Assembly (NCBI RefSeq): GCF_005877885.1
Contig: NZ_VCHY01000001.1
Location: forward strand, 372,001-436,000
From: Labilibacter sediminis
GTDB taxonomy: Bacteria > Bacteroidota > Bacteroidia > Bacteroidales > Marinilabiliaceae
DNA length: 64,000 bases
Direction: 5' to 3'
Positions 10,263 through 19,499 of the stretch are shown one piece after another (the first letter of the stretch is position 1; each line of letters begins with the position of its first letter). Position numbers and translations under genes: made by a program. The notes under the pieces were generated by a model, which was given only the letters and a program-made list of their open reading frames with translations, searched no databases and was not told the DNA's origin.

Positions 10263-10799
10263 CTACTCAGCATCCACACTATGATGATAAGCTCTTCTTT
10301 TGTTATGCTTTTGTTTCATGTTACCTCGCTCACCATGAGGTTTCATGCCTTTTCTTTTACCCATTTCATGCCTTTTTCCAGAATGAGCATCAAACAGTAC
10401 CCTTTGCTCTTCTGTTAACAACTCACGAACCGATTGCTTATGGTCAAAATGCTTTTTACTCATTTCAACTTTTAAAGATCCTATCTCCTCAAGTAATTTA
10501 TATACTTTTTTAGAGTCCACATTATCTCCTGTCGAAACAGCTTTTAAAGAAGCTGATTTAACACCTAACTCATTTTTAATAGGAGTGATTTCTTTTATAA
10601 AACGCAATTTCAATGATTTCATTTGTTCTTTCTGCGCATCCGTTAAATCCATAAGCCCCATCGCTCCCGGACCTCGACGTTCAATTTTACAACCTTCCTT
10701 TGGTTTATCCTCAGAACGAAAACCTGATGATGTTCCAATTATCAAAACAACTACTAACCCTGCAGCTGCAACCAACCTAAATACTTTATTTGCATTCAT
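10263..10799 (-). CDS. Spy/CpxP-like periplasmic protein (LTxxQ repeats)
   Basis: 178 residues. A hydrophobic N-terminal signal segment (about 8-26) is followed by a small helical domain with LTDAQKEQMKSLK and LLTEEQRVLFD, matching the LTxxQ signature of Spy/CpxP/zinc-resistance sensors. The C-terminal 35 residues are rich in His, Lys, Met and Gly (GKRHEMGKRKGMKPHG), suggesting metal binding. The family includes periplasmic chaperones and metal-stress sensors. It lies in a sigma factor / membrane protein / two Spy-like run, so an envelope- or metal-stress response role is likely. Exact ligand unknown. Confidence 0.82.
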   Translation of the reverse strand: MNANKVFRLVAAAGLVVVLIIGTSSGFRSEDKPKEGCKIERRGPGAMGLMDLTDAQKEQMKSLKLRFIKEITPIKNELGVKSASLKAVSTGDNVDSKKVYKLLEEIGSLKVEMSKKHFDHKQSVRELLTEEQRVLFDAHSGKRHEMGKRKGMKPHGERGNMKQKHNKRRAYHHSVDAE

Positions 10800-10913
10800 C
10801 TCAATAAATTTTAATTAAACAATTCTTTTAATAACTATGCATACCTTTCCCATTTTCACATAATGGCATTCTGTAAACTATTCATATTTATATTACTTTA
10901 TTTACGTATTTCC

Positions 10914-11453
10914 CTAATGATGAATAGAATGATTCATCATGTCATTACCCTTTGGTTTTCTGCCCTTTGATTTATGATCGCGAAAACGGTTTGACCTATT
11001 AAACATGTTCGTTATCAAGGTGTCAAAAACAAGCTTTTGTTCCTCTGTACACAACTTACGCATATCACTAAAGTGCTTAAAGGTTTCCAACTCAAACTTC
11101 ATTTTATAATTAACCATTAAATCAAAGATCGAATCTTTCTTTTCGTTGCTATTTTCTTTCAGTGAATACCTTAACACTTCCGCACGTAAAGGCCTCATCT
11201 CACTATCAATACCTTGCAATTTTGAGAAATAATCTTTTCTTAATTGCTCAAACTCTTTTTTTTGCTCATCGCTTAAGTTTAACTTCTCTACCAATACTTT
11301 CATTCCCCTGCCTTCTTTACGCCCCCTCTCATGATCCAGCATTTCTGAAGAAGCGAATGGTTTCATCGGAGGATATGACCACCAAATGCGCCATGAAAAA
11401 ATGTTTAAAACAACCAGAATGGCAATCATTATCAGATAATATTTCTTAGACAT
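10914..11453 (-). CDS. Membrane-anchored Spy/CpxP-like sensor (LTxxQ-type)
   Basis: 179 residues. One N-terminal membrane helix (about 6-23, YLIMIAILVVLNIFSW) is followed by a periplasmic helical domain with LNLSDEQKKEFEQLRKDY and LCTEEQKLVFDTL, the two LTxxQ-type motifs. It resembles the CnrX/periplasmic heavy-metal sensor group, which controls an ECF sigma factor through a membrane anti-sigma protein. The start is 11 bases after the stop of the small membrane protein at 11465-11809 and two genes after the ECF sigma gene, the same gene order as CnrY-CnrX-CnrH-type modules. The His-rich tail (NDMMNHSIHH) could bind metal. Confidence 0.82.
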   Translation of the reverse strand: MSKKYYLIMIAILVVLNIFSWRIWWSYPPMKPFASSEMLDHERGRKEGRGMKVLVEKLNLSDEQKKEFEQLRKDYFSKLQGIDSEMRPLRAEVLRYSLKENSNEKKDSIFDLMVNYKMKFELETFKHFSDMRKLCTEEQKLVFDTLITNMFNRSNRFRDHKSKGRKPKGNDMMNHSIHH

Positions 11454-11464
11454 AACTTTCTGTT

Positions 11465-11809
11465 TTAATTAGCAGTTAAAAAATCATCAGAAACTATAAA
11501 ATCTGCACTTACTGATGAATATTCCCCCATTACTAATTCATACTGATTTTCTGTATTATCCGCATATACATTTATTTCTGTATTACGATATAAGAAAAAA
11601 TTAATCACATTAATTAAAATCACAACTGCAAAAGCCGGTTTTACAACAAAGGCAAGCCTGTTAAAAAAATCACTCTTACTATCCAGCTGCTCTACCCTTC
11701 CCATAACGCGAGTAGTGAAAAACGGACTTGTTTGCACCCTATTATTATTCAATCCACTATGAATAACTTGTTCTACCTCCCTATCTATATTATTATTCCG
11801 CTTTTTCAT
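11465..11809 (-). CDS. Small single-pass membrane protein, probable anti-sigma factor
   Basis: 114 residues. A hydrophilic cytoplasmic N-terminus (about 1-48), one membrane helix (about 49-70, LAFVVKPAFAVVILINVINFF) and a short extracytoplasmic tail. No zinc-finger (HxxxCxxC) is present. The position between an ECF sigma gene (53 bases upstream) and a Spy-like sensor (11 bases downstream) suggests it sequesters the sigma factor at the membrane, like CnrY-type anti-sigmas. This is inferred from context; the sequence itself has no diagnostic motif. Confidence 0.7.
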   Translation of the reverse strand: MKKRNNNIDREVEQVIHSGLNNNRVQTSPFFTTRVMGRVEQLDSKSDFFNRLAFVVKPAFAVVILINVINFFLYRNTEINVYADNTENQYELVMGEYSSVSADFIVSDDFLTAN

Positions 11810-11862
11810 TCTACCTTCTTTTATTAGTTAGACGTTAATTCTATCAAAAACCTTCACTTAAA

Positions 11863-12444
11863 TCACAAATAGTACTTAATTTGTTTTTCCAAAACCGACT
11901 TTAGTTTCTTTTTTCCTCTTATTACTAATGATTCAATACTTTTTACCGAAGTTTCCAATATCTCCGCTGCCGACTTTTGGTCAAAACCCTCTATTTGGGT
12001 TAAAACAAATGCTTCCTTTTGTCGTTTAGGTAATTTTGATAATCCATAGTACAAAAGTTCCTTACGTTGTATCTGAATTACTTCATCCATCGGAGTGGAC
12101 TGATTTTGTGTAACCCAATCAATATTTTTTTGATCTTCGAGATAACCTGTCAGTTCACTTCCTCTTTTTAATCGTTTTCTTTTACGAATATGATCGATTG
12201 ACTTATTTGAAGCAATTCGATATATCCATGTTGCCAGAGATGCTTGTTTTTTAAACTGATGCAACGATTTATACACCTCTATAAATACCTCTTGCGAAAT
12301 ATCTTCAGCATCCGTTAAATCATTGGTATAAGAAAAACAGATGTTTATTACACGCTCTTTAAAATCATTAACTATGAGTTCAAAAGCATGAATGTTTCCA
12401 TTCAATATTTGATTAACAACATTCTGTTCTTCTATCTGGCTCAT
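11863..12444 (-). CDS. ECF RNA polymerase sigma-70 factor
   Basis: 193 residues, typical ECF size. Region 2 is seen in FTYTNDLTDAEDISQEVFIEVYKSLHQF-like segments (the aspartate-rich 2.2 helix; about 38-65) and the DNA-melting/-10 recognition stretch ATWIYRIASNKSIDHIRKR. Region 4 is LPKRQKEAFVLTQIEGFDQKSAAEILETS with the HTH. It heads the minus-strand run of a membrane protein and two Spy-like proteins, so it probably directs their transcription and perhaps that of the efflux genes beyond in response to envelope or metal stress. Confidence 0.93.
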   Translation of the reverse strand: MSQIEEQNVVNQILNGNIHAFELIVNDFKERVINICFSYTNDLTDAEDISQEVFIEVYKSLHQFKKQASLATWIYRIASNKSIDHIRKRKRLKRGSELTGYLEDQKNIDWVTQNQSTPMDEVIQIQRKELLYYGLSKLPKRQKEAFVLTQIEGFDQKSAAEILETSVKSIESLVIRGKKKLKSVLEKQIKYYL

Positions 12445-12563
12445 CCTTTATTCAATCGATTTCTTTTTTAGACGACATTTAAGATACAATCCTTCACTTT
12501 ATTCTCAAATTTCTTATTCATCAAAATAGTGTAGATCATAAAAACAGTGCTGATTCTTTTTTT

Positions 12564-12571
12564 TATCTTTA
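12564..12571 (+). promoter_or_regulatory. Possible Bacteroidota -7 box
   Basis: TATCTTTA, one base off the TAnnTTTG consensus, lies 25 bases upstream of the sensor kinase ATG. No clear -33 box was identified. Confidence 0.35.
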
Positions 12572-12595
12572 TGTAAGCTTAAAGAATCCAATCTG

Positions 12596-14845
12596 ATGAA
12601 AGTACTACTTACCTTTATTTTATTAGCTTTTTCTCTACAGTACACGTTGGGAAAAGAAATAAAAGACATACTACTTTTAAACTCTTACCACATAGGTTAT
12701 AAATGGACTAACGATGTTACAAACGGAGTTATTGATGGCATTGGCGATCAAGACAAATACAGGGTTTTTGTAGAGTTTATGGATTTCAAACGCTTCCAAC
12801 AGAAGGATTACTTTTACGAACTTACCAACCTGTTTAAATATAAGTATGGTGAATTAGATTTTGACGGAATAATCTGCTCTGACAATTACGCCTTTGAGTT
12901 TTTTCTTGAAAAAGGTGACAATATATGGAATAACAATATCCCGGTAAGTGTTTGTGGTGTAAACAATATTGAAGCATTCGAATTTGACACTGCTCGTTTT
13001 AAAGCTATTAAAGAAGAAATTGATATAAAGAACACTTTGAAATGTCTGGTAAAACTTCAGCCTAATGTTGACTCACTTATTATAATATCTGACCAAACTC
13101 TATCAGGAAAAATTTTTTTAAACCAATTTATAGACGGGTTAAATAAGTTTGACTCTACAATTCCTTATAAGGTATTAGATGGAATGGATTATAAATTACT
13201 GAATAATAAACTCAAAAAAACATCTACTTCCAACAAAGCCATTATTTTGTTGAGTCTTTATCCTAATACCAGGAAAATCCCCTTAGATATAAAAGTAATC
13301 GCGGATGAATTACTTCGGGAAATTGAAATACCCGTATATAGCTTTTGGGATTTTTTGTTTGGCAATTTGCAAGTTGGGGGATCCGTTATTGCAGGTTACG
13401 ACCAGGGATTTGAGGCTGCTAAACAGCTAGCGCTAAGAATAGAACAACCAGGCACAAGAGTTCCCACCTTTACCAATTCCATCCATAAAGAGATTTTTGA
13501 TTATAAGGTTATAAAAAAATACAATCTCAACAGCAGTAACTTACCTTCAACAGCCATTTTTATAAATAAAGAAATACCCTTTTGGATAAAATTTAAAACC
13601 CAAACTATCTTCTTCCTGACCACCCTTATTGTATTACTTCTGGTAAACTTTTTTTTAGTCACAAATATCATTCGACGAAAAAAAATAGAATTACAACTTC
13701 TTGATAGTGAAAAACGGCTTGAGTTAGCCCTAAATAGTGCCAATGAAGGCTTATGGGATGTATTGATTAACGACAGAAAAATCGTTTTCAATAACAATTT
13801 GGCCATTTTACTAGGTTACAAACCATCAGACTCTCTGGACATTAACTTAAGTAATTGGAGAAAATTTATTTATCCCGAACACATTGCCCAGGTAAAAGAA
13901 GCTCTATTATCTCATTTAAGAGGTGAAACACCCCTATTTCATTCAGAGATTAAACTGTATAAAAAAAATAACCAAGTACAATACTTTGCCATACATGGTA
14001 AAATAACCGAAAGAGACAGTCATGACAATCCGGTTCGAATCACCGGTATTTTAATGGATATATCTGCCCAAAAAGAATTTGAATCACAACTTAAAATTGC
14101 CAAAACGAGAGCGGAAGAAAGTGACCGGTTAAAATCTTCGTTTTTAGCCAATATGAGTCACGAGATACGTACCCCAATGAATGCCATTCTTGGTTTTTCA
14201 GATATACTTCACTCTGACGACTTAAGCTCTGAAGAAAAAGAAAAATATCTTTGTCAAATAAAGAACAGCGGCGAAAATTTACTAAACATCATCAACGACA
14301 TTGTAGATATTTCTAAAATTGAATCCGGTCAGTTAACTATTAGAAAAGAAAAGTTTGATCTCAATAAACTATTAGACAATCTTGAATTTACCGGAAATGC
14401 ATTAATCAAATCTAAAAACAAAAAAATTACACTTAAAATAGATAAATTAAATCCATTAGAAGAATTTATAATAGATTGCGATCCATTTAGACTAGAACAA
14501 ATACTCTTAAATTTAATTTCCAATGCCATTAAATTCACCCAGCAAGGTACAGTTAATTTAAGTTACGACCTTTCTGAAGATTACGATCTCATATTTAATG
14601 TTATTGATACCGGAGAGGGAATTGCCAAGGAAGATCAACTGATTATTTTTGAAAGGTTCAGGCAAGCTGAAAAATCCTCTAAGAAATTACTTTCTGGTAC
14701 TGGCTTAGGATTATCCATCACCCAAAGTTTAGTACAATTACTGGACGGAAATATTTCGGTAAAATCAGAAATTAATAAAGGTTCGGAATTTACCGTAAAG
14801 TTACCACATCAAGAGCACCTAATAAAGAAATCAATGCATATTTAA
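12596..14845 (+). CDS. Sensor histidine kinase with ABC-substrate-binding-like sensor and PAS domain
   Basis: 749 residues. Signal peptide (1-19), an extracytoplasmic domain (about 22-325) resembling the ABC_sub_bind/periplasmic binding fold (LLLNSYHIGYKWTNDV), one membrane helix (about 338-358), a PAS domain (about 370-495, ending with MDISAQKEFE), HisKA with phospho-acceptor His522 in FLANMSHEIRTPMN, then a HATPase domain with N-box NLISNAIKFTQ, DTGEGIAKED and GTGLGLSIT. No receiver domain, so it must pass phosphate to a separate regulator not adjacent here. It is divergent from the ECF operon. Ligand unknown; no partner response regulator in the window. Confidence 0.92.
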   Translation: MKVLLTFILLAFSLQYTLGKEIKDILLLNSYHIGYKWTNDVTNGVIDGIGDQDKYRVFVEFMDFKRFQQKDYFYELTNLFKYKYGELDFDGIICSDNYAFEFFLEKGDNIWNNNIPVSVCGVNNIEAFEFDTARFKAIKEEIDIKNTLKCLVKLQPNVDSLIIISDQTLSGKIFLNQFIDGLNKFDSTIPYKVLDGMDYKLLNNKLKKTSTSNKAIILLSLYPNTRKIPLDIKVIADELLREIEIPVYSFWDFLFGNLQVGGSVIAGYDQGFEAAKQLALRIEQPGTRVPTFTNSIHKEIFDYKVIKKYNLNSSNLPSTAIFINKEIPFWIKFKTQTIFFLTTLIVLLLVNFFLVTNIIRRKKIELQLLDSEKRLELALNSANEGLWDVLINDRKIVFNNNLAILLGYKPSDSLDINLSNWRKFIYPEHIAQVKEALLSHLRGETPLFHSEIKLYKKNNQVQYFAIHGKITERDSHDNPVRITGILMDISAQKEFESQLKIAKTRAEESDRLKSSFLANMSHEIRTPMNAILGFSDILHSDDLSSEEKEKYLCQIKNSGENLLNIINDIVDISKIESGQLTIRKEKFDLNKLLDNLEFTGNALIKSKNKKITLKIDKLNPLEEFIIDCDPFRLEQILLNLISNAIKFTQQGTVNLSYDLSEDYDLIFNVIDTGEGIAKEDQLIIFERFRQAEKSSKKLLSGTGLGLSITQSLVQLLDGNISVKSEINKGSEFTVKLPHQEHLIKKSMHI

Positions 14846-14893
14846 TTTATATTTGCAGTTCTGTTAAAAATCCGGATTGATAAACATTTTGAT

Positions 14894-15595
14894 ATGCATC
14901 TTTTTTTTGAGCCCAACTTTTCTACGAATGGCAATACCTTAAGTCCTGAAGAGTCCAAACATTGCGTTCGTGTATTAAGACGAAAACAAGGCGACGCCAT
15001 TCATATTATGGATGGCAATGGTAACTTCTATACTGCAGAAATTATTGATGCCAACCCGAAAAAATGTACGCTCAATATCACGGAAACGCAAACTGAAACT
15101 CCCCGCCCATTTTCGTTACACATGGCAGTGGCTCCTACTAAAAACATAGATAGGTTTGAATGGTTCCTGGAAAAAGCAACAGAAATTGGCATTGAACAAA
15201 TAACGCCAATACTTTGCGAACATTCAGAAAGAAAGGTAATTAAACCAGAAAGGCTTGAGAAGGTAATTACTGCTGCAGCAAAACAATCCCTAAAAGCATA
15301 CCGCCCAATCCTCCATCCTATGATATCCTTTAAGGAATTTATTAAAAAGCAAAGCAAAAACTTATACATTGCTCACTGCCATAATTCTAATAAAGAACTA
15401 TTTAAAAAGTGTTATCCTGAGAATAGCGATGTTACCATATTAATTGGCCCGGAAGGTGATTTTTCTTTGGCCGAAGTTCAGCTGGCAACAGATAATAACG
15501 CAAAAGAAATAAGTTTGGGAAAAGCTCGCTTAAGAACTGAAACTGCAGCTCTTATGGGGTGCGCCACAGTCAACTTAATCAATCAGGCTGACTAA
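14894..15595 (+). CDS. rsmE: 16S rRNA (uracil1498-N3)-methyltransferase
   Basis: 233 residues, the usual length. It methylates U1498 of 16S rRNA using S-adenosylmethionine. The start MHLFFEP is the normal RsmE N-terminus (PUA-like domain, about 1-70). The SPOUT methyltransferase domain shows KATEIGIEQITPILCEHSE, ILIGPEGDFS and the knot motif LGKARLRTETAALMG. It is convergent with the Rrf2 gene and the two stops overlap by four bases (CTAA at 15592-15595). Confidence 0.96.
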   Translation: MHLFFEPNFSTNGNTLSPEESKHCVRVLRRKQGDAIHIMDGNGNFYTAEIIDANPKKCTLNITETQTETPRPFSLHMAVAPTKNIDRFEWFLEKATEIGIEQITPILCEHSERKVIKPERLEKVITAAAKQSLKAYRPILHPMISFKEFIKKQSKNLYIAHCHNSNKELFKKCYPENSDVTILIGPEGDFSLAEVQLATDNNAKEISLGKARLRTETAALMGCATVNLINQAD

Positions 15596-15990
15596 ATATA
15601 GTCAGCTAAAGTTTGTCTGTTTAAAAAATCTCTAAATTCACAGGCCATTGCATTAGCCAAATCCCCCATAATACAATTGTCAAAAGGACATCTTTCTTTG
15701 CTTCCCGGGCATCCCTGAACTTCTACAGGTCCTTCTATAACTTCATATAACTCCAGCAAAGTTATATCTTTGGGTTCCTTTTTTAGAATAAAACCTCCAC
15801 TTGGGCCTCTATTTGAACTAACAAAATTTTCCTTCGCAAGGCGTTGAAAAACCTTTGCTACATGATGCCTTGAACTATCAATCATTTCAGAAATTTGATT
15901 AACATTCAATTTATGTTCTGTTTTGGCCACCAAAACCATACCATGCAAAGCTATTGAAGCTGCTTCAGATAAAGTTATTATTTTTGACAT
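15592..15990 (-). CDS. Rrf2-family transcriptional regulator, likely Fe-S
   Basis: 132 residues. Winged-helix DNA-binding N-terminus (MIDSSRHHVAKVFQRLAKENFV, then the wing SNRGPSGGFIL) typical of Rrf2/IscR/NsrR. Three cysteines in GCPGSKERCPFDNC (spacing C-x6-C-x4-C, about 93-106) fit the cluster-binding loop of this family, so it probably senses redox, NO or Fe-S status through an Fe-S cluster. An extra cysteine lies at about 116. No adjacent target operon is obvious. The exact signal is not readable. Confidence 0.9.
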   Translation of the reverse strand: MSKIITLSEAASIALHGMVLVAKTEHKLNVNQISEMIDSSRHHVAKVFQRLAKENFVSSNRGPSGGFILKKEPKDITLLELYEVIEGPVEVQGCPGSKERCPFDNCIMGDLANAMACEFRDFLNRQTLADYI

Positions 15991-16094
15991 TAGGGAATTA
16001 CTTTATTAAATACTTTAATACGTATTTACAACTATACAAATAAAATGAATTGATTTGGTAAATAAAAGGCATTCCCAAATAAAAAGAATAAAAA

Positions 16095-16119
16095 AACCCA
16101 CAACATTAATTGTGGGTTT
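16095..16119 (-). terminator. Terminator after the long phosphofructokinase gene
   Basis: AACCCACAA / TTGTGGGTT perfect stem with a short loop and flanking A and T runs, 26 bases past the stop at 16145. Confidence 0.8.
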
Positions 16120-16144
16120 AATATGTCTTAAAAAGCCGTATTGA

Positions 16145-17800
16145 CTACTTACTTTCTTCGATCAACGTTTTTGTTGGTAGGTCGCATACTTCGCTAGGAC
16201 CAAAATATTGAATTGGACCAGGGTATACATACTTAGTGTTTGTTGCCCAATCATCACGTTGTGCTACTAAAGCTTTAAATGGAGCTCCATCTAATCTTAC
16301 TAAAGCTTTTTGAATAACAGGCTTCATGTGACCATGACGTTTTTCCATGTTCATCATCATCGTTACAGGTACACCTCCTGCAATCCACTGATCAGCAGAA
16401 GCAGTTAAGTTACGAACAGATGACATATAACCAGTTTTACCTTCAGCAATTAATATAGAAGCTGTATATCCTAAAGAGTAACAGTAATCAGCATCAAAGT
16501 TTGAAGGAGCTGCACAACGACCTTCATATCCAAAGAAATGACCTTGAGCAGAAAACTTACCTGCATACTCACCAGCTTTCTTCATTTTCTTAAGCTTAGC
16601 TTTAACCATATCAATTAATAGCTTCTCTGTTTCAATCATAGAAACCTGTACGTTACCATGCGGATCACGATCAAGCATTAATTGGTTAGCAAATGAATTT
16701 GGAAGACTCTTAAATACAGAAGCAACCTCTTCAGAAAGCTTATTTACAACAAAGTCTCTTTTCTCTTTGTTTGTTTCAATTACATTTACCTCTGCCTCGT
16801 GGTGCGCTAACAAATCATTAAGCTCAGAGATTAACTTTTTCATGGCTGGAATAAATTCAACTAATCCTTCAGGAATTAGTACTGTACCAAAGTTATCTCC
16901 ATTTGCAGCACGCTTAGCAACAATATTAGCAATGTAATCAACAATCTCATCAAGGCTCATATTCTTAGCCTCAACTTCTTCAGAAATAATAGTTACGTTA
17001 GGCTGAGTTTGTAAAGCACACTCTAATCCGATGTGAGAAGCAGAACGTCCCATTAATTTAATAAAGTGCCAGTATTTTTTAGCTGAGTTAGCATCACGCT
17101 GGATGTTACCAATAAGCTCACTATAAACTTTACAAGCAGTATCAAAACCAAATGAAGTTTCAATCATTTCGTTTTTAAGGTCACCATCAATTGTTTTAGG
17201 ACAACCAATTACTTGTACTCCGGCATCTTTTTGCTTGTAGTACTCAGCAAGTACACATGCATTGGTATTTGAATCATCTCCACCGATAATTACTAAAGCA
17301 TCAATACCTAAAGCTTTACAGTTTTCAAGACCTTTATCAAATTGAGCTTCTTCTTCTAATTTAGTTCTACCTGAACCAATGATATCAAATCCACCAGTAT
17401 TTCTATAATGATCAACAACATCATCAGTAAGTTCTACATAGTCGTTATCAACTAATCCTCCTGGTCCACCTAAGAAACCAAAAATTTTGTTTTCAGGATT
17501 TATCTTTTTTAATCCGTCATAGATACCAGAAATCACATTGTGACCACCTGGAGCTTGTCCTCCTGACAAAATTAAACCAACACCGATTGCTTTAGAACTA
17601 GCTGTAGAATCACCTTCTTCGAAATTTAAAACAGGCATTCCGTATGTATTAGGAAAAAGTTTTTCAATATCTGCCTGATCAGCTACAGATTCTGTTTTTT
17701 TTCCTTCTACAATTTTTACTGAACCTTTAAGTGCTGCAGGTAATTTTGGAGAGTAACTCTCACGTGCGATTTGAAGTGGACTTTTAATCATCTTATCCAA
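16145..17800 (-). CDS. pfp: Diphosphate-fructose-6-phosphate 1-phosphotransferase (long PPi-PFK)
   Basis: 551 residues, the length of the long PPi-dependent class. It reversibly phosphorylates fructose 6-phosphate with pyrophosphate. Key residues: GGDD at 173-176 (Asp176 where ATP enzymes have Gly) and PKTIDGD at 201-207 (Lys202 where ATP enzymes have Gly), the pair known to define PPi use. [14 protein letters not shown] and the fructose-6-P site region PTNFDA-like [13 protein letters not shown] follow. It is divergent from a second PFK-family gene. A reversible glycolysis/gluconeogenesis role is expected. Confidence 0.94.
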   Translation of the reverse strand: MDKMIKSPLQIARESYSPKLPAALKGSVKIVEGKKTESVADQADIEKLFPNTYGMPVLNFEEGDSTASSKAIGVGLILSGGQAPGGHNVISGIYDGLKKINPENKIFGFLGGPGGLVDNDYVELTDDVVDHYRNTGGFDIIGSGRTKLEEEAQFDKGLENCKALGIDALVIIGGDDSNTNACVLAEYYKQKDAGVQVIGCPKTIDGDLKNEMIETSFGFDTACKVYSELIGNIQRDANSAKKYWHFIKLMGRSASHIGLECALQTQPNVTIISEEVEAKNMSLDEIVDYIANIVAKRAANGDNFGTVLIPEGLVEFIPAMKKLISELNDLLAHHEAEVNVIETNKEKRDFVVNKLSEEVASVFKSLPNSFANQLMLDRDPHGNVQVSMIETEKLLIDMVKAKLKKMKKAGEYAGKFSAQGHFFGYEGRCAAPSNFDADYCYSLGYTASILIAEGKTGYMSSVRNLTASADQWIAGGVPVTMMMNMEKRHGHMKPVIQKALVRLDGAPFKALVAQRDDWATNTKYVYPGPIQYFGPSEVCDLPTKTLIEESK

Positions 17801-18070
17801 ATATTAAATATAGTTTTTAGAAAATAATCGTTTTTTAATCCTATGCTTCACCTCAAAATCAAAGGTTTAAAATGATACAAACCTATTATTTTTGAGGTAT
17901 TATTTTTAAGAAGTTGCAAAATTGCTCATATTTTTTCGATTTTGAAAAAAAAACACCCTTTTAATTTACAATTTAACAGTTATTTAAACTCTTTTATTAT
18001 CACCTCATTTTTACTACACAACTACTTAAATAAGAACCTTCTCTATTATTTTTTATTCCTTGCTTTTTTA

Positions 18071-18078
18071 TATCTTTA
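18071..18078 (+). promoter_or_regulatory. Possible -7 box for the second phosphofructokinase
   Basis: TATCTTTA, one base off TAnnTTTG, 46 bases before the ATG at 18124. The -33 box is not clear. Confidence 0.3.
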
Positions 18079-18123
18079 TGAGACACTGTTTTACAAACCC
18101 GTTTACTAACTAAATTTATTCCT

Positions 18124-19341
18124 ATGAACAAAAATGGACTTACCATTGGCATCTTAACAGGAGGTGGTGATGTACCCGGATTAAACCCTGCAATACGAGC
18201 GGTAACACTCAGAGCTTTGAGAGAAGGATATAATGTACTTGGCATAAAAAGTGGGTGGAAAGGCGTTATAAGTATTGATAGATCTAAACCCAAAGATGAA
18301 CAACCCTTTTGCATACCTCTTAAGGAAGTAACGGTAAATAAAATTGGAAGAACAGGCGGAACATTTCTTCATTCGAGCAGAACTAAAGCGACAAAAGTAG
18401 CCTTAAAAGATATTCCGGACCACTTAGTCGGTGCTTATTCGGACGAATACAACGATCTAACAGAAGAAGCTGTGGCCAACCTGAAGTACATGGGTATTGA
18501 TTATTTAATTCCCATTGGTGGAGATGATACGTTAAGTTATGCTGTCAGATTACATAATGAAGGTATTAAGGTGATTGGAATTCCAAAAACCATGGACGGG
18601 GACGTGCCAGGTACTGAATACTGTATAGGCTTTAGCACCTGCATTACCCGAACTATTGAACTTACTCACGAACTTAGAACCTGCGCAGGTTCACACGAAC
18701 GTTTTTTAGTACTGGAAGTGTTTGGACGCAATGCCGGCTTCTCGGCTTTACTACCGACCATTGGAGGTGCCGCCGATCGATGTGTAATTCCTGAATACTC
18801 TATCAACCCTGAGCAACTAACCGCATTAATGGTTGAAGACAGGATAAACAACCCAAGTAATTATGCTGTAGTGCTTGTTTCTGAAGGAGCCACGTTCGAC
18901 GGTCAGGATATAGTCTATGCTAACGCCGAAGTTGATGCATTTGGCCATAAAAAATTAGGAGGTATTGGAGAACAGATAGGAAAAGAATTAAAACGATACT
19001 CTCCGAAATTCAACAGAGGCAAAGAGATTAATATTATCAACCAAAAACTAGGTTACCTCGTTCGTTCAGGACAACCAGATGCCCTTGATTCAATTATTCC
19101 CACAACCTATGCCAATATGGCTCTTGACCTGATAAAAAGAGGCGAATCCGGACATATGGTTTGTATCAAGAATGGCAAGTTTGACTATGTTTCTATTGAA
19201 GCAGTAAAAAAAGATGCCAAAGGGGAAAGTATTAAAAAAGTAAACGTTGCAAAATACTACGATACTAACCGGTACCGTCCAAAATACCAAGACATTATTG
19301 GAGATCCAATGATGTATCTTACAACGGACCTTACCCGATAA
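18124..19341 (+). CDS. Phosphofructokinase-family protein with PPi-type signature
   Basis: 405 residues. N-terminal phosphate-binding GILTGGGDVPGLN (about 9-21); GGDD at 132-135 and PKTMDGD at 154-160. Standard annotation would be ATP-dependent 6-phosphofructokinase, but the residue at the GGDG position is Asp135 and the second determinant is Lys155, both of the PPi-dependent type. VFGRNAGFSALL and LVSEGATFDG are family landmarks. It lies divergent from the long PPi-PFK. I cannot decide the donor experimentally; the paired residues argue for PPi. A terminator follows at 19362-19395. Confidence 0.88.
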   Translation: MNKNGLTIGILTGGGDVPGLNPAIRAVTLRALREGYNVLGIKSGWKGVISIDRSKPKDEQPFCIPLKEVTVNKIGRTGGTFLHSSRTKATKVALKDIPDHLVGAYSDEYNDLTEEAVANLKYMGIDYLIPIGGDDTLSYAVRLHNEGIKVIGIPKTMDGDVPGTEYCIGFSTCITRTIELTHELRTCAGSHERFLVLEVFGRNAGFSALLPTIGGAADRCVIPEYSINPEQLTALMVEDRINNPSNYAVVLVSEGATFDGQDIVYANAEVDAFGHKKLGGIGEQIGKELKRYSPKFNRGKEINIINQKLGYLVRSGQPDALDSIIPTTYANMALDLIKRGESGHMVCIKNGKFDYVSIEAVKKDAKGESIKKVNVAKYYDTNRYRPKYQDIIGDPMMYLTTDLTR

Positions 19342-19361
19342 TTTTATTACAGTTATACAAG

Positions 19362-19395
19362 ATAGCCTGAAAACAAAATTCAGGCTATTTTTTTA
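19362..19395 (+). terminator. Rho-independent terminator after the second phosphofructokinase
   Basis: ATAGCCTGAA / TTCAGGCTAT stem followed by a run of seven T, 20 bases after the stop. Confidence 0.9.
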
Positions 19396-19475
19396 TAAAA
19401 AGGGAACTTGTAGCCCAAAAACTACATACTGATTCCAAAATTCACCTAATTATTATGAACATATGACAATAATTA

Positions 19476-19483
19476 TATCTTTG
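19476..19483 (+). promoter_or_regulatory. Bacteroidota -7 promoter box for the glycosyltransferase
   Basis: TATCTTTG is an exact match to TAnnTTTG, 17 bases before the ATG at 19500, implying a very short 5' leader. No strong -33 TTTG box. Confidence 0.55.
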
Positions 19484-19499
19484 CGTCAAAAATACCACG

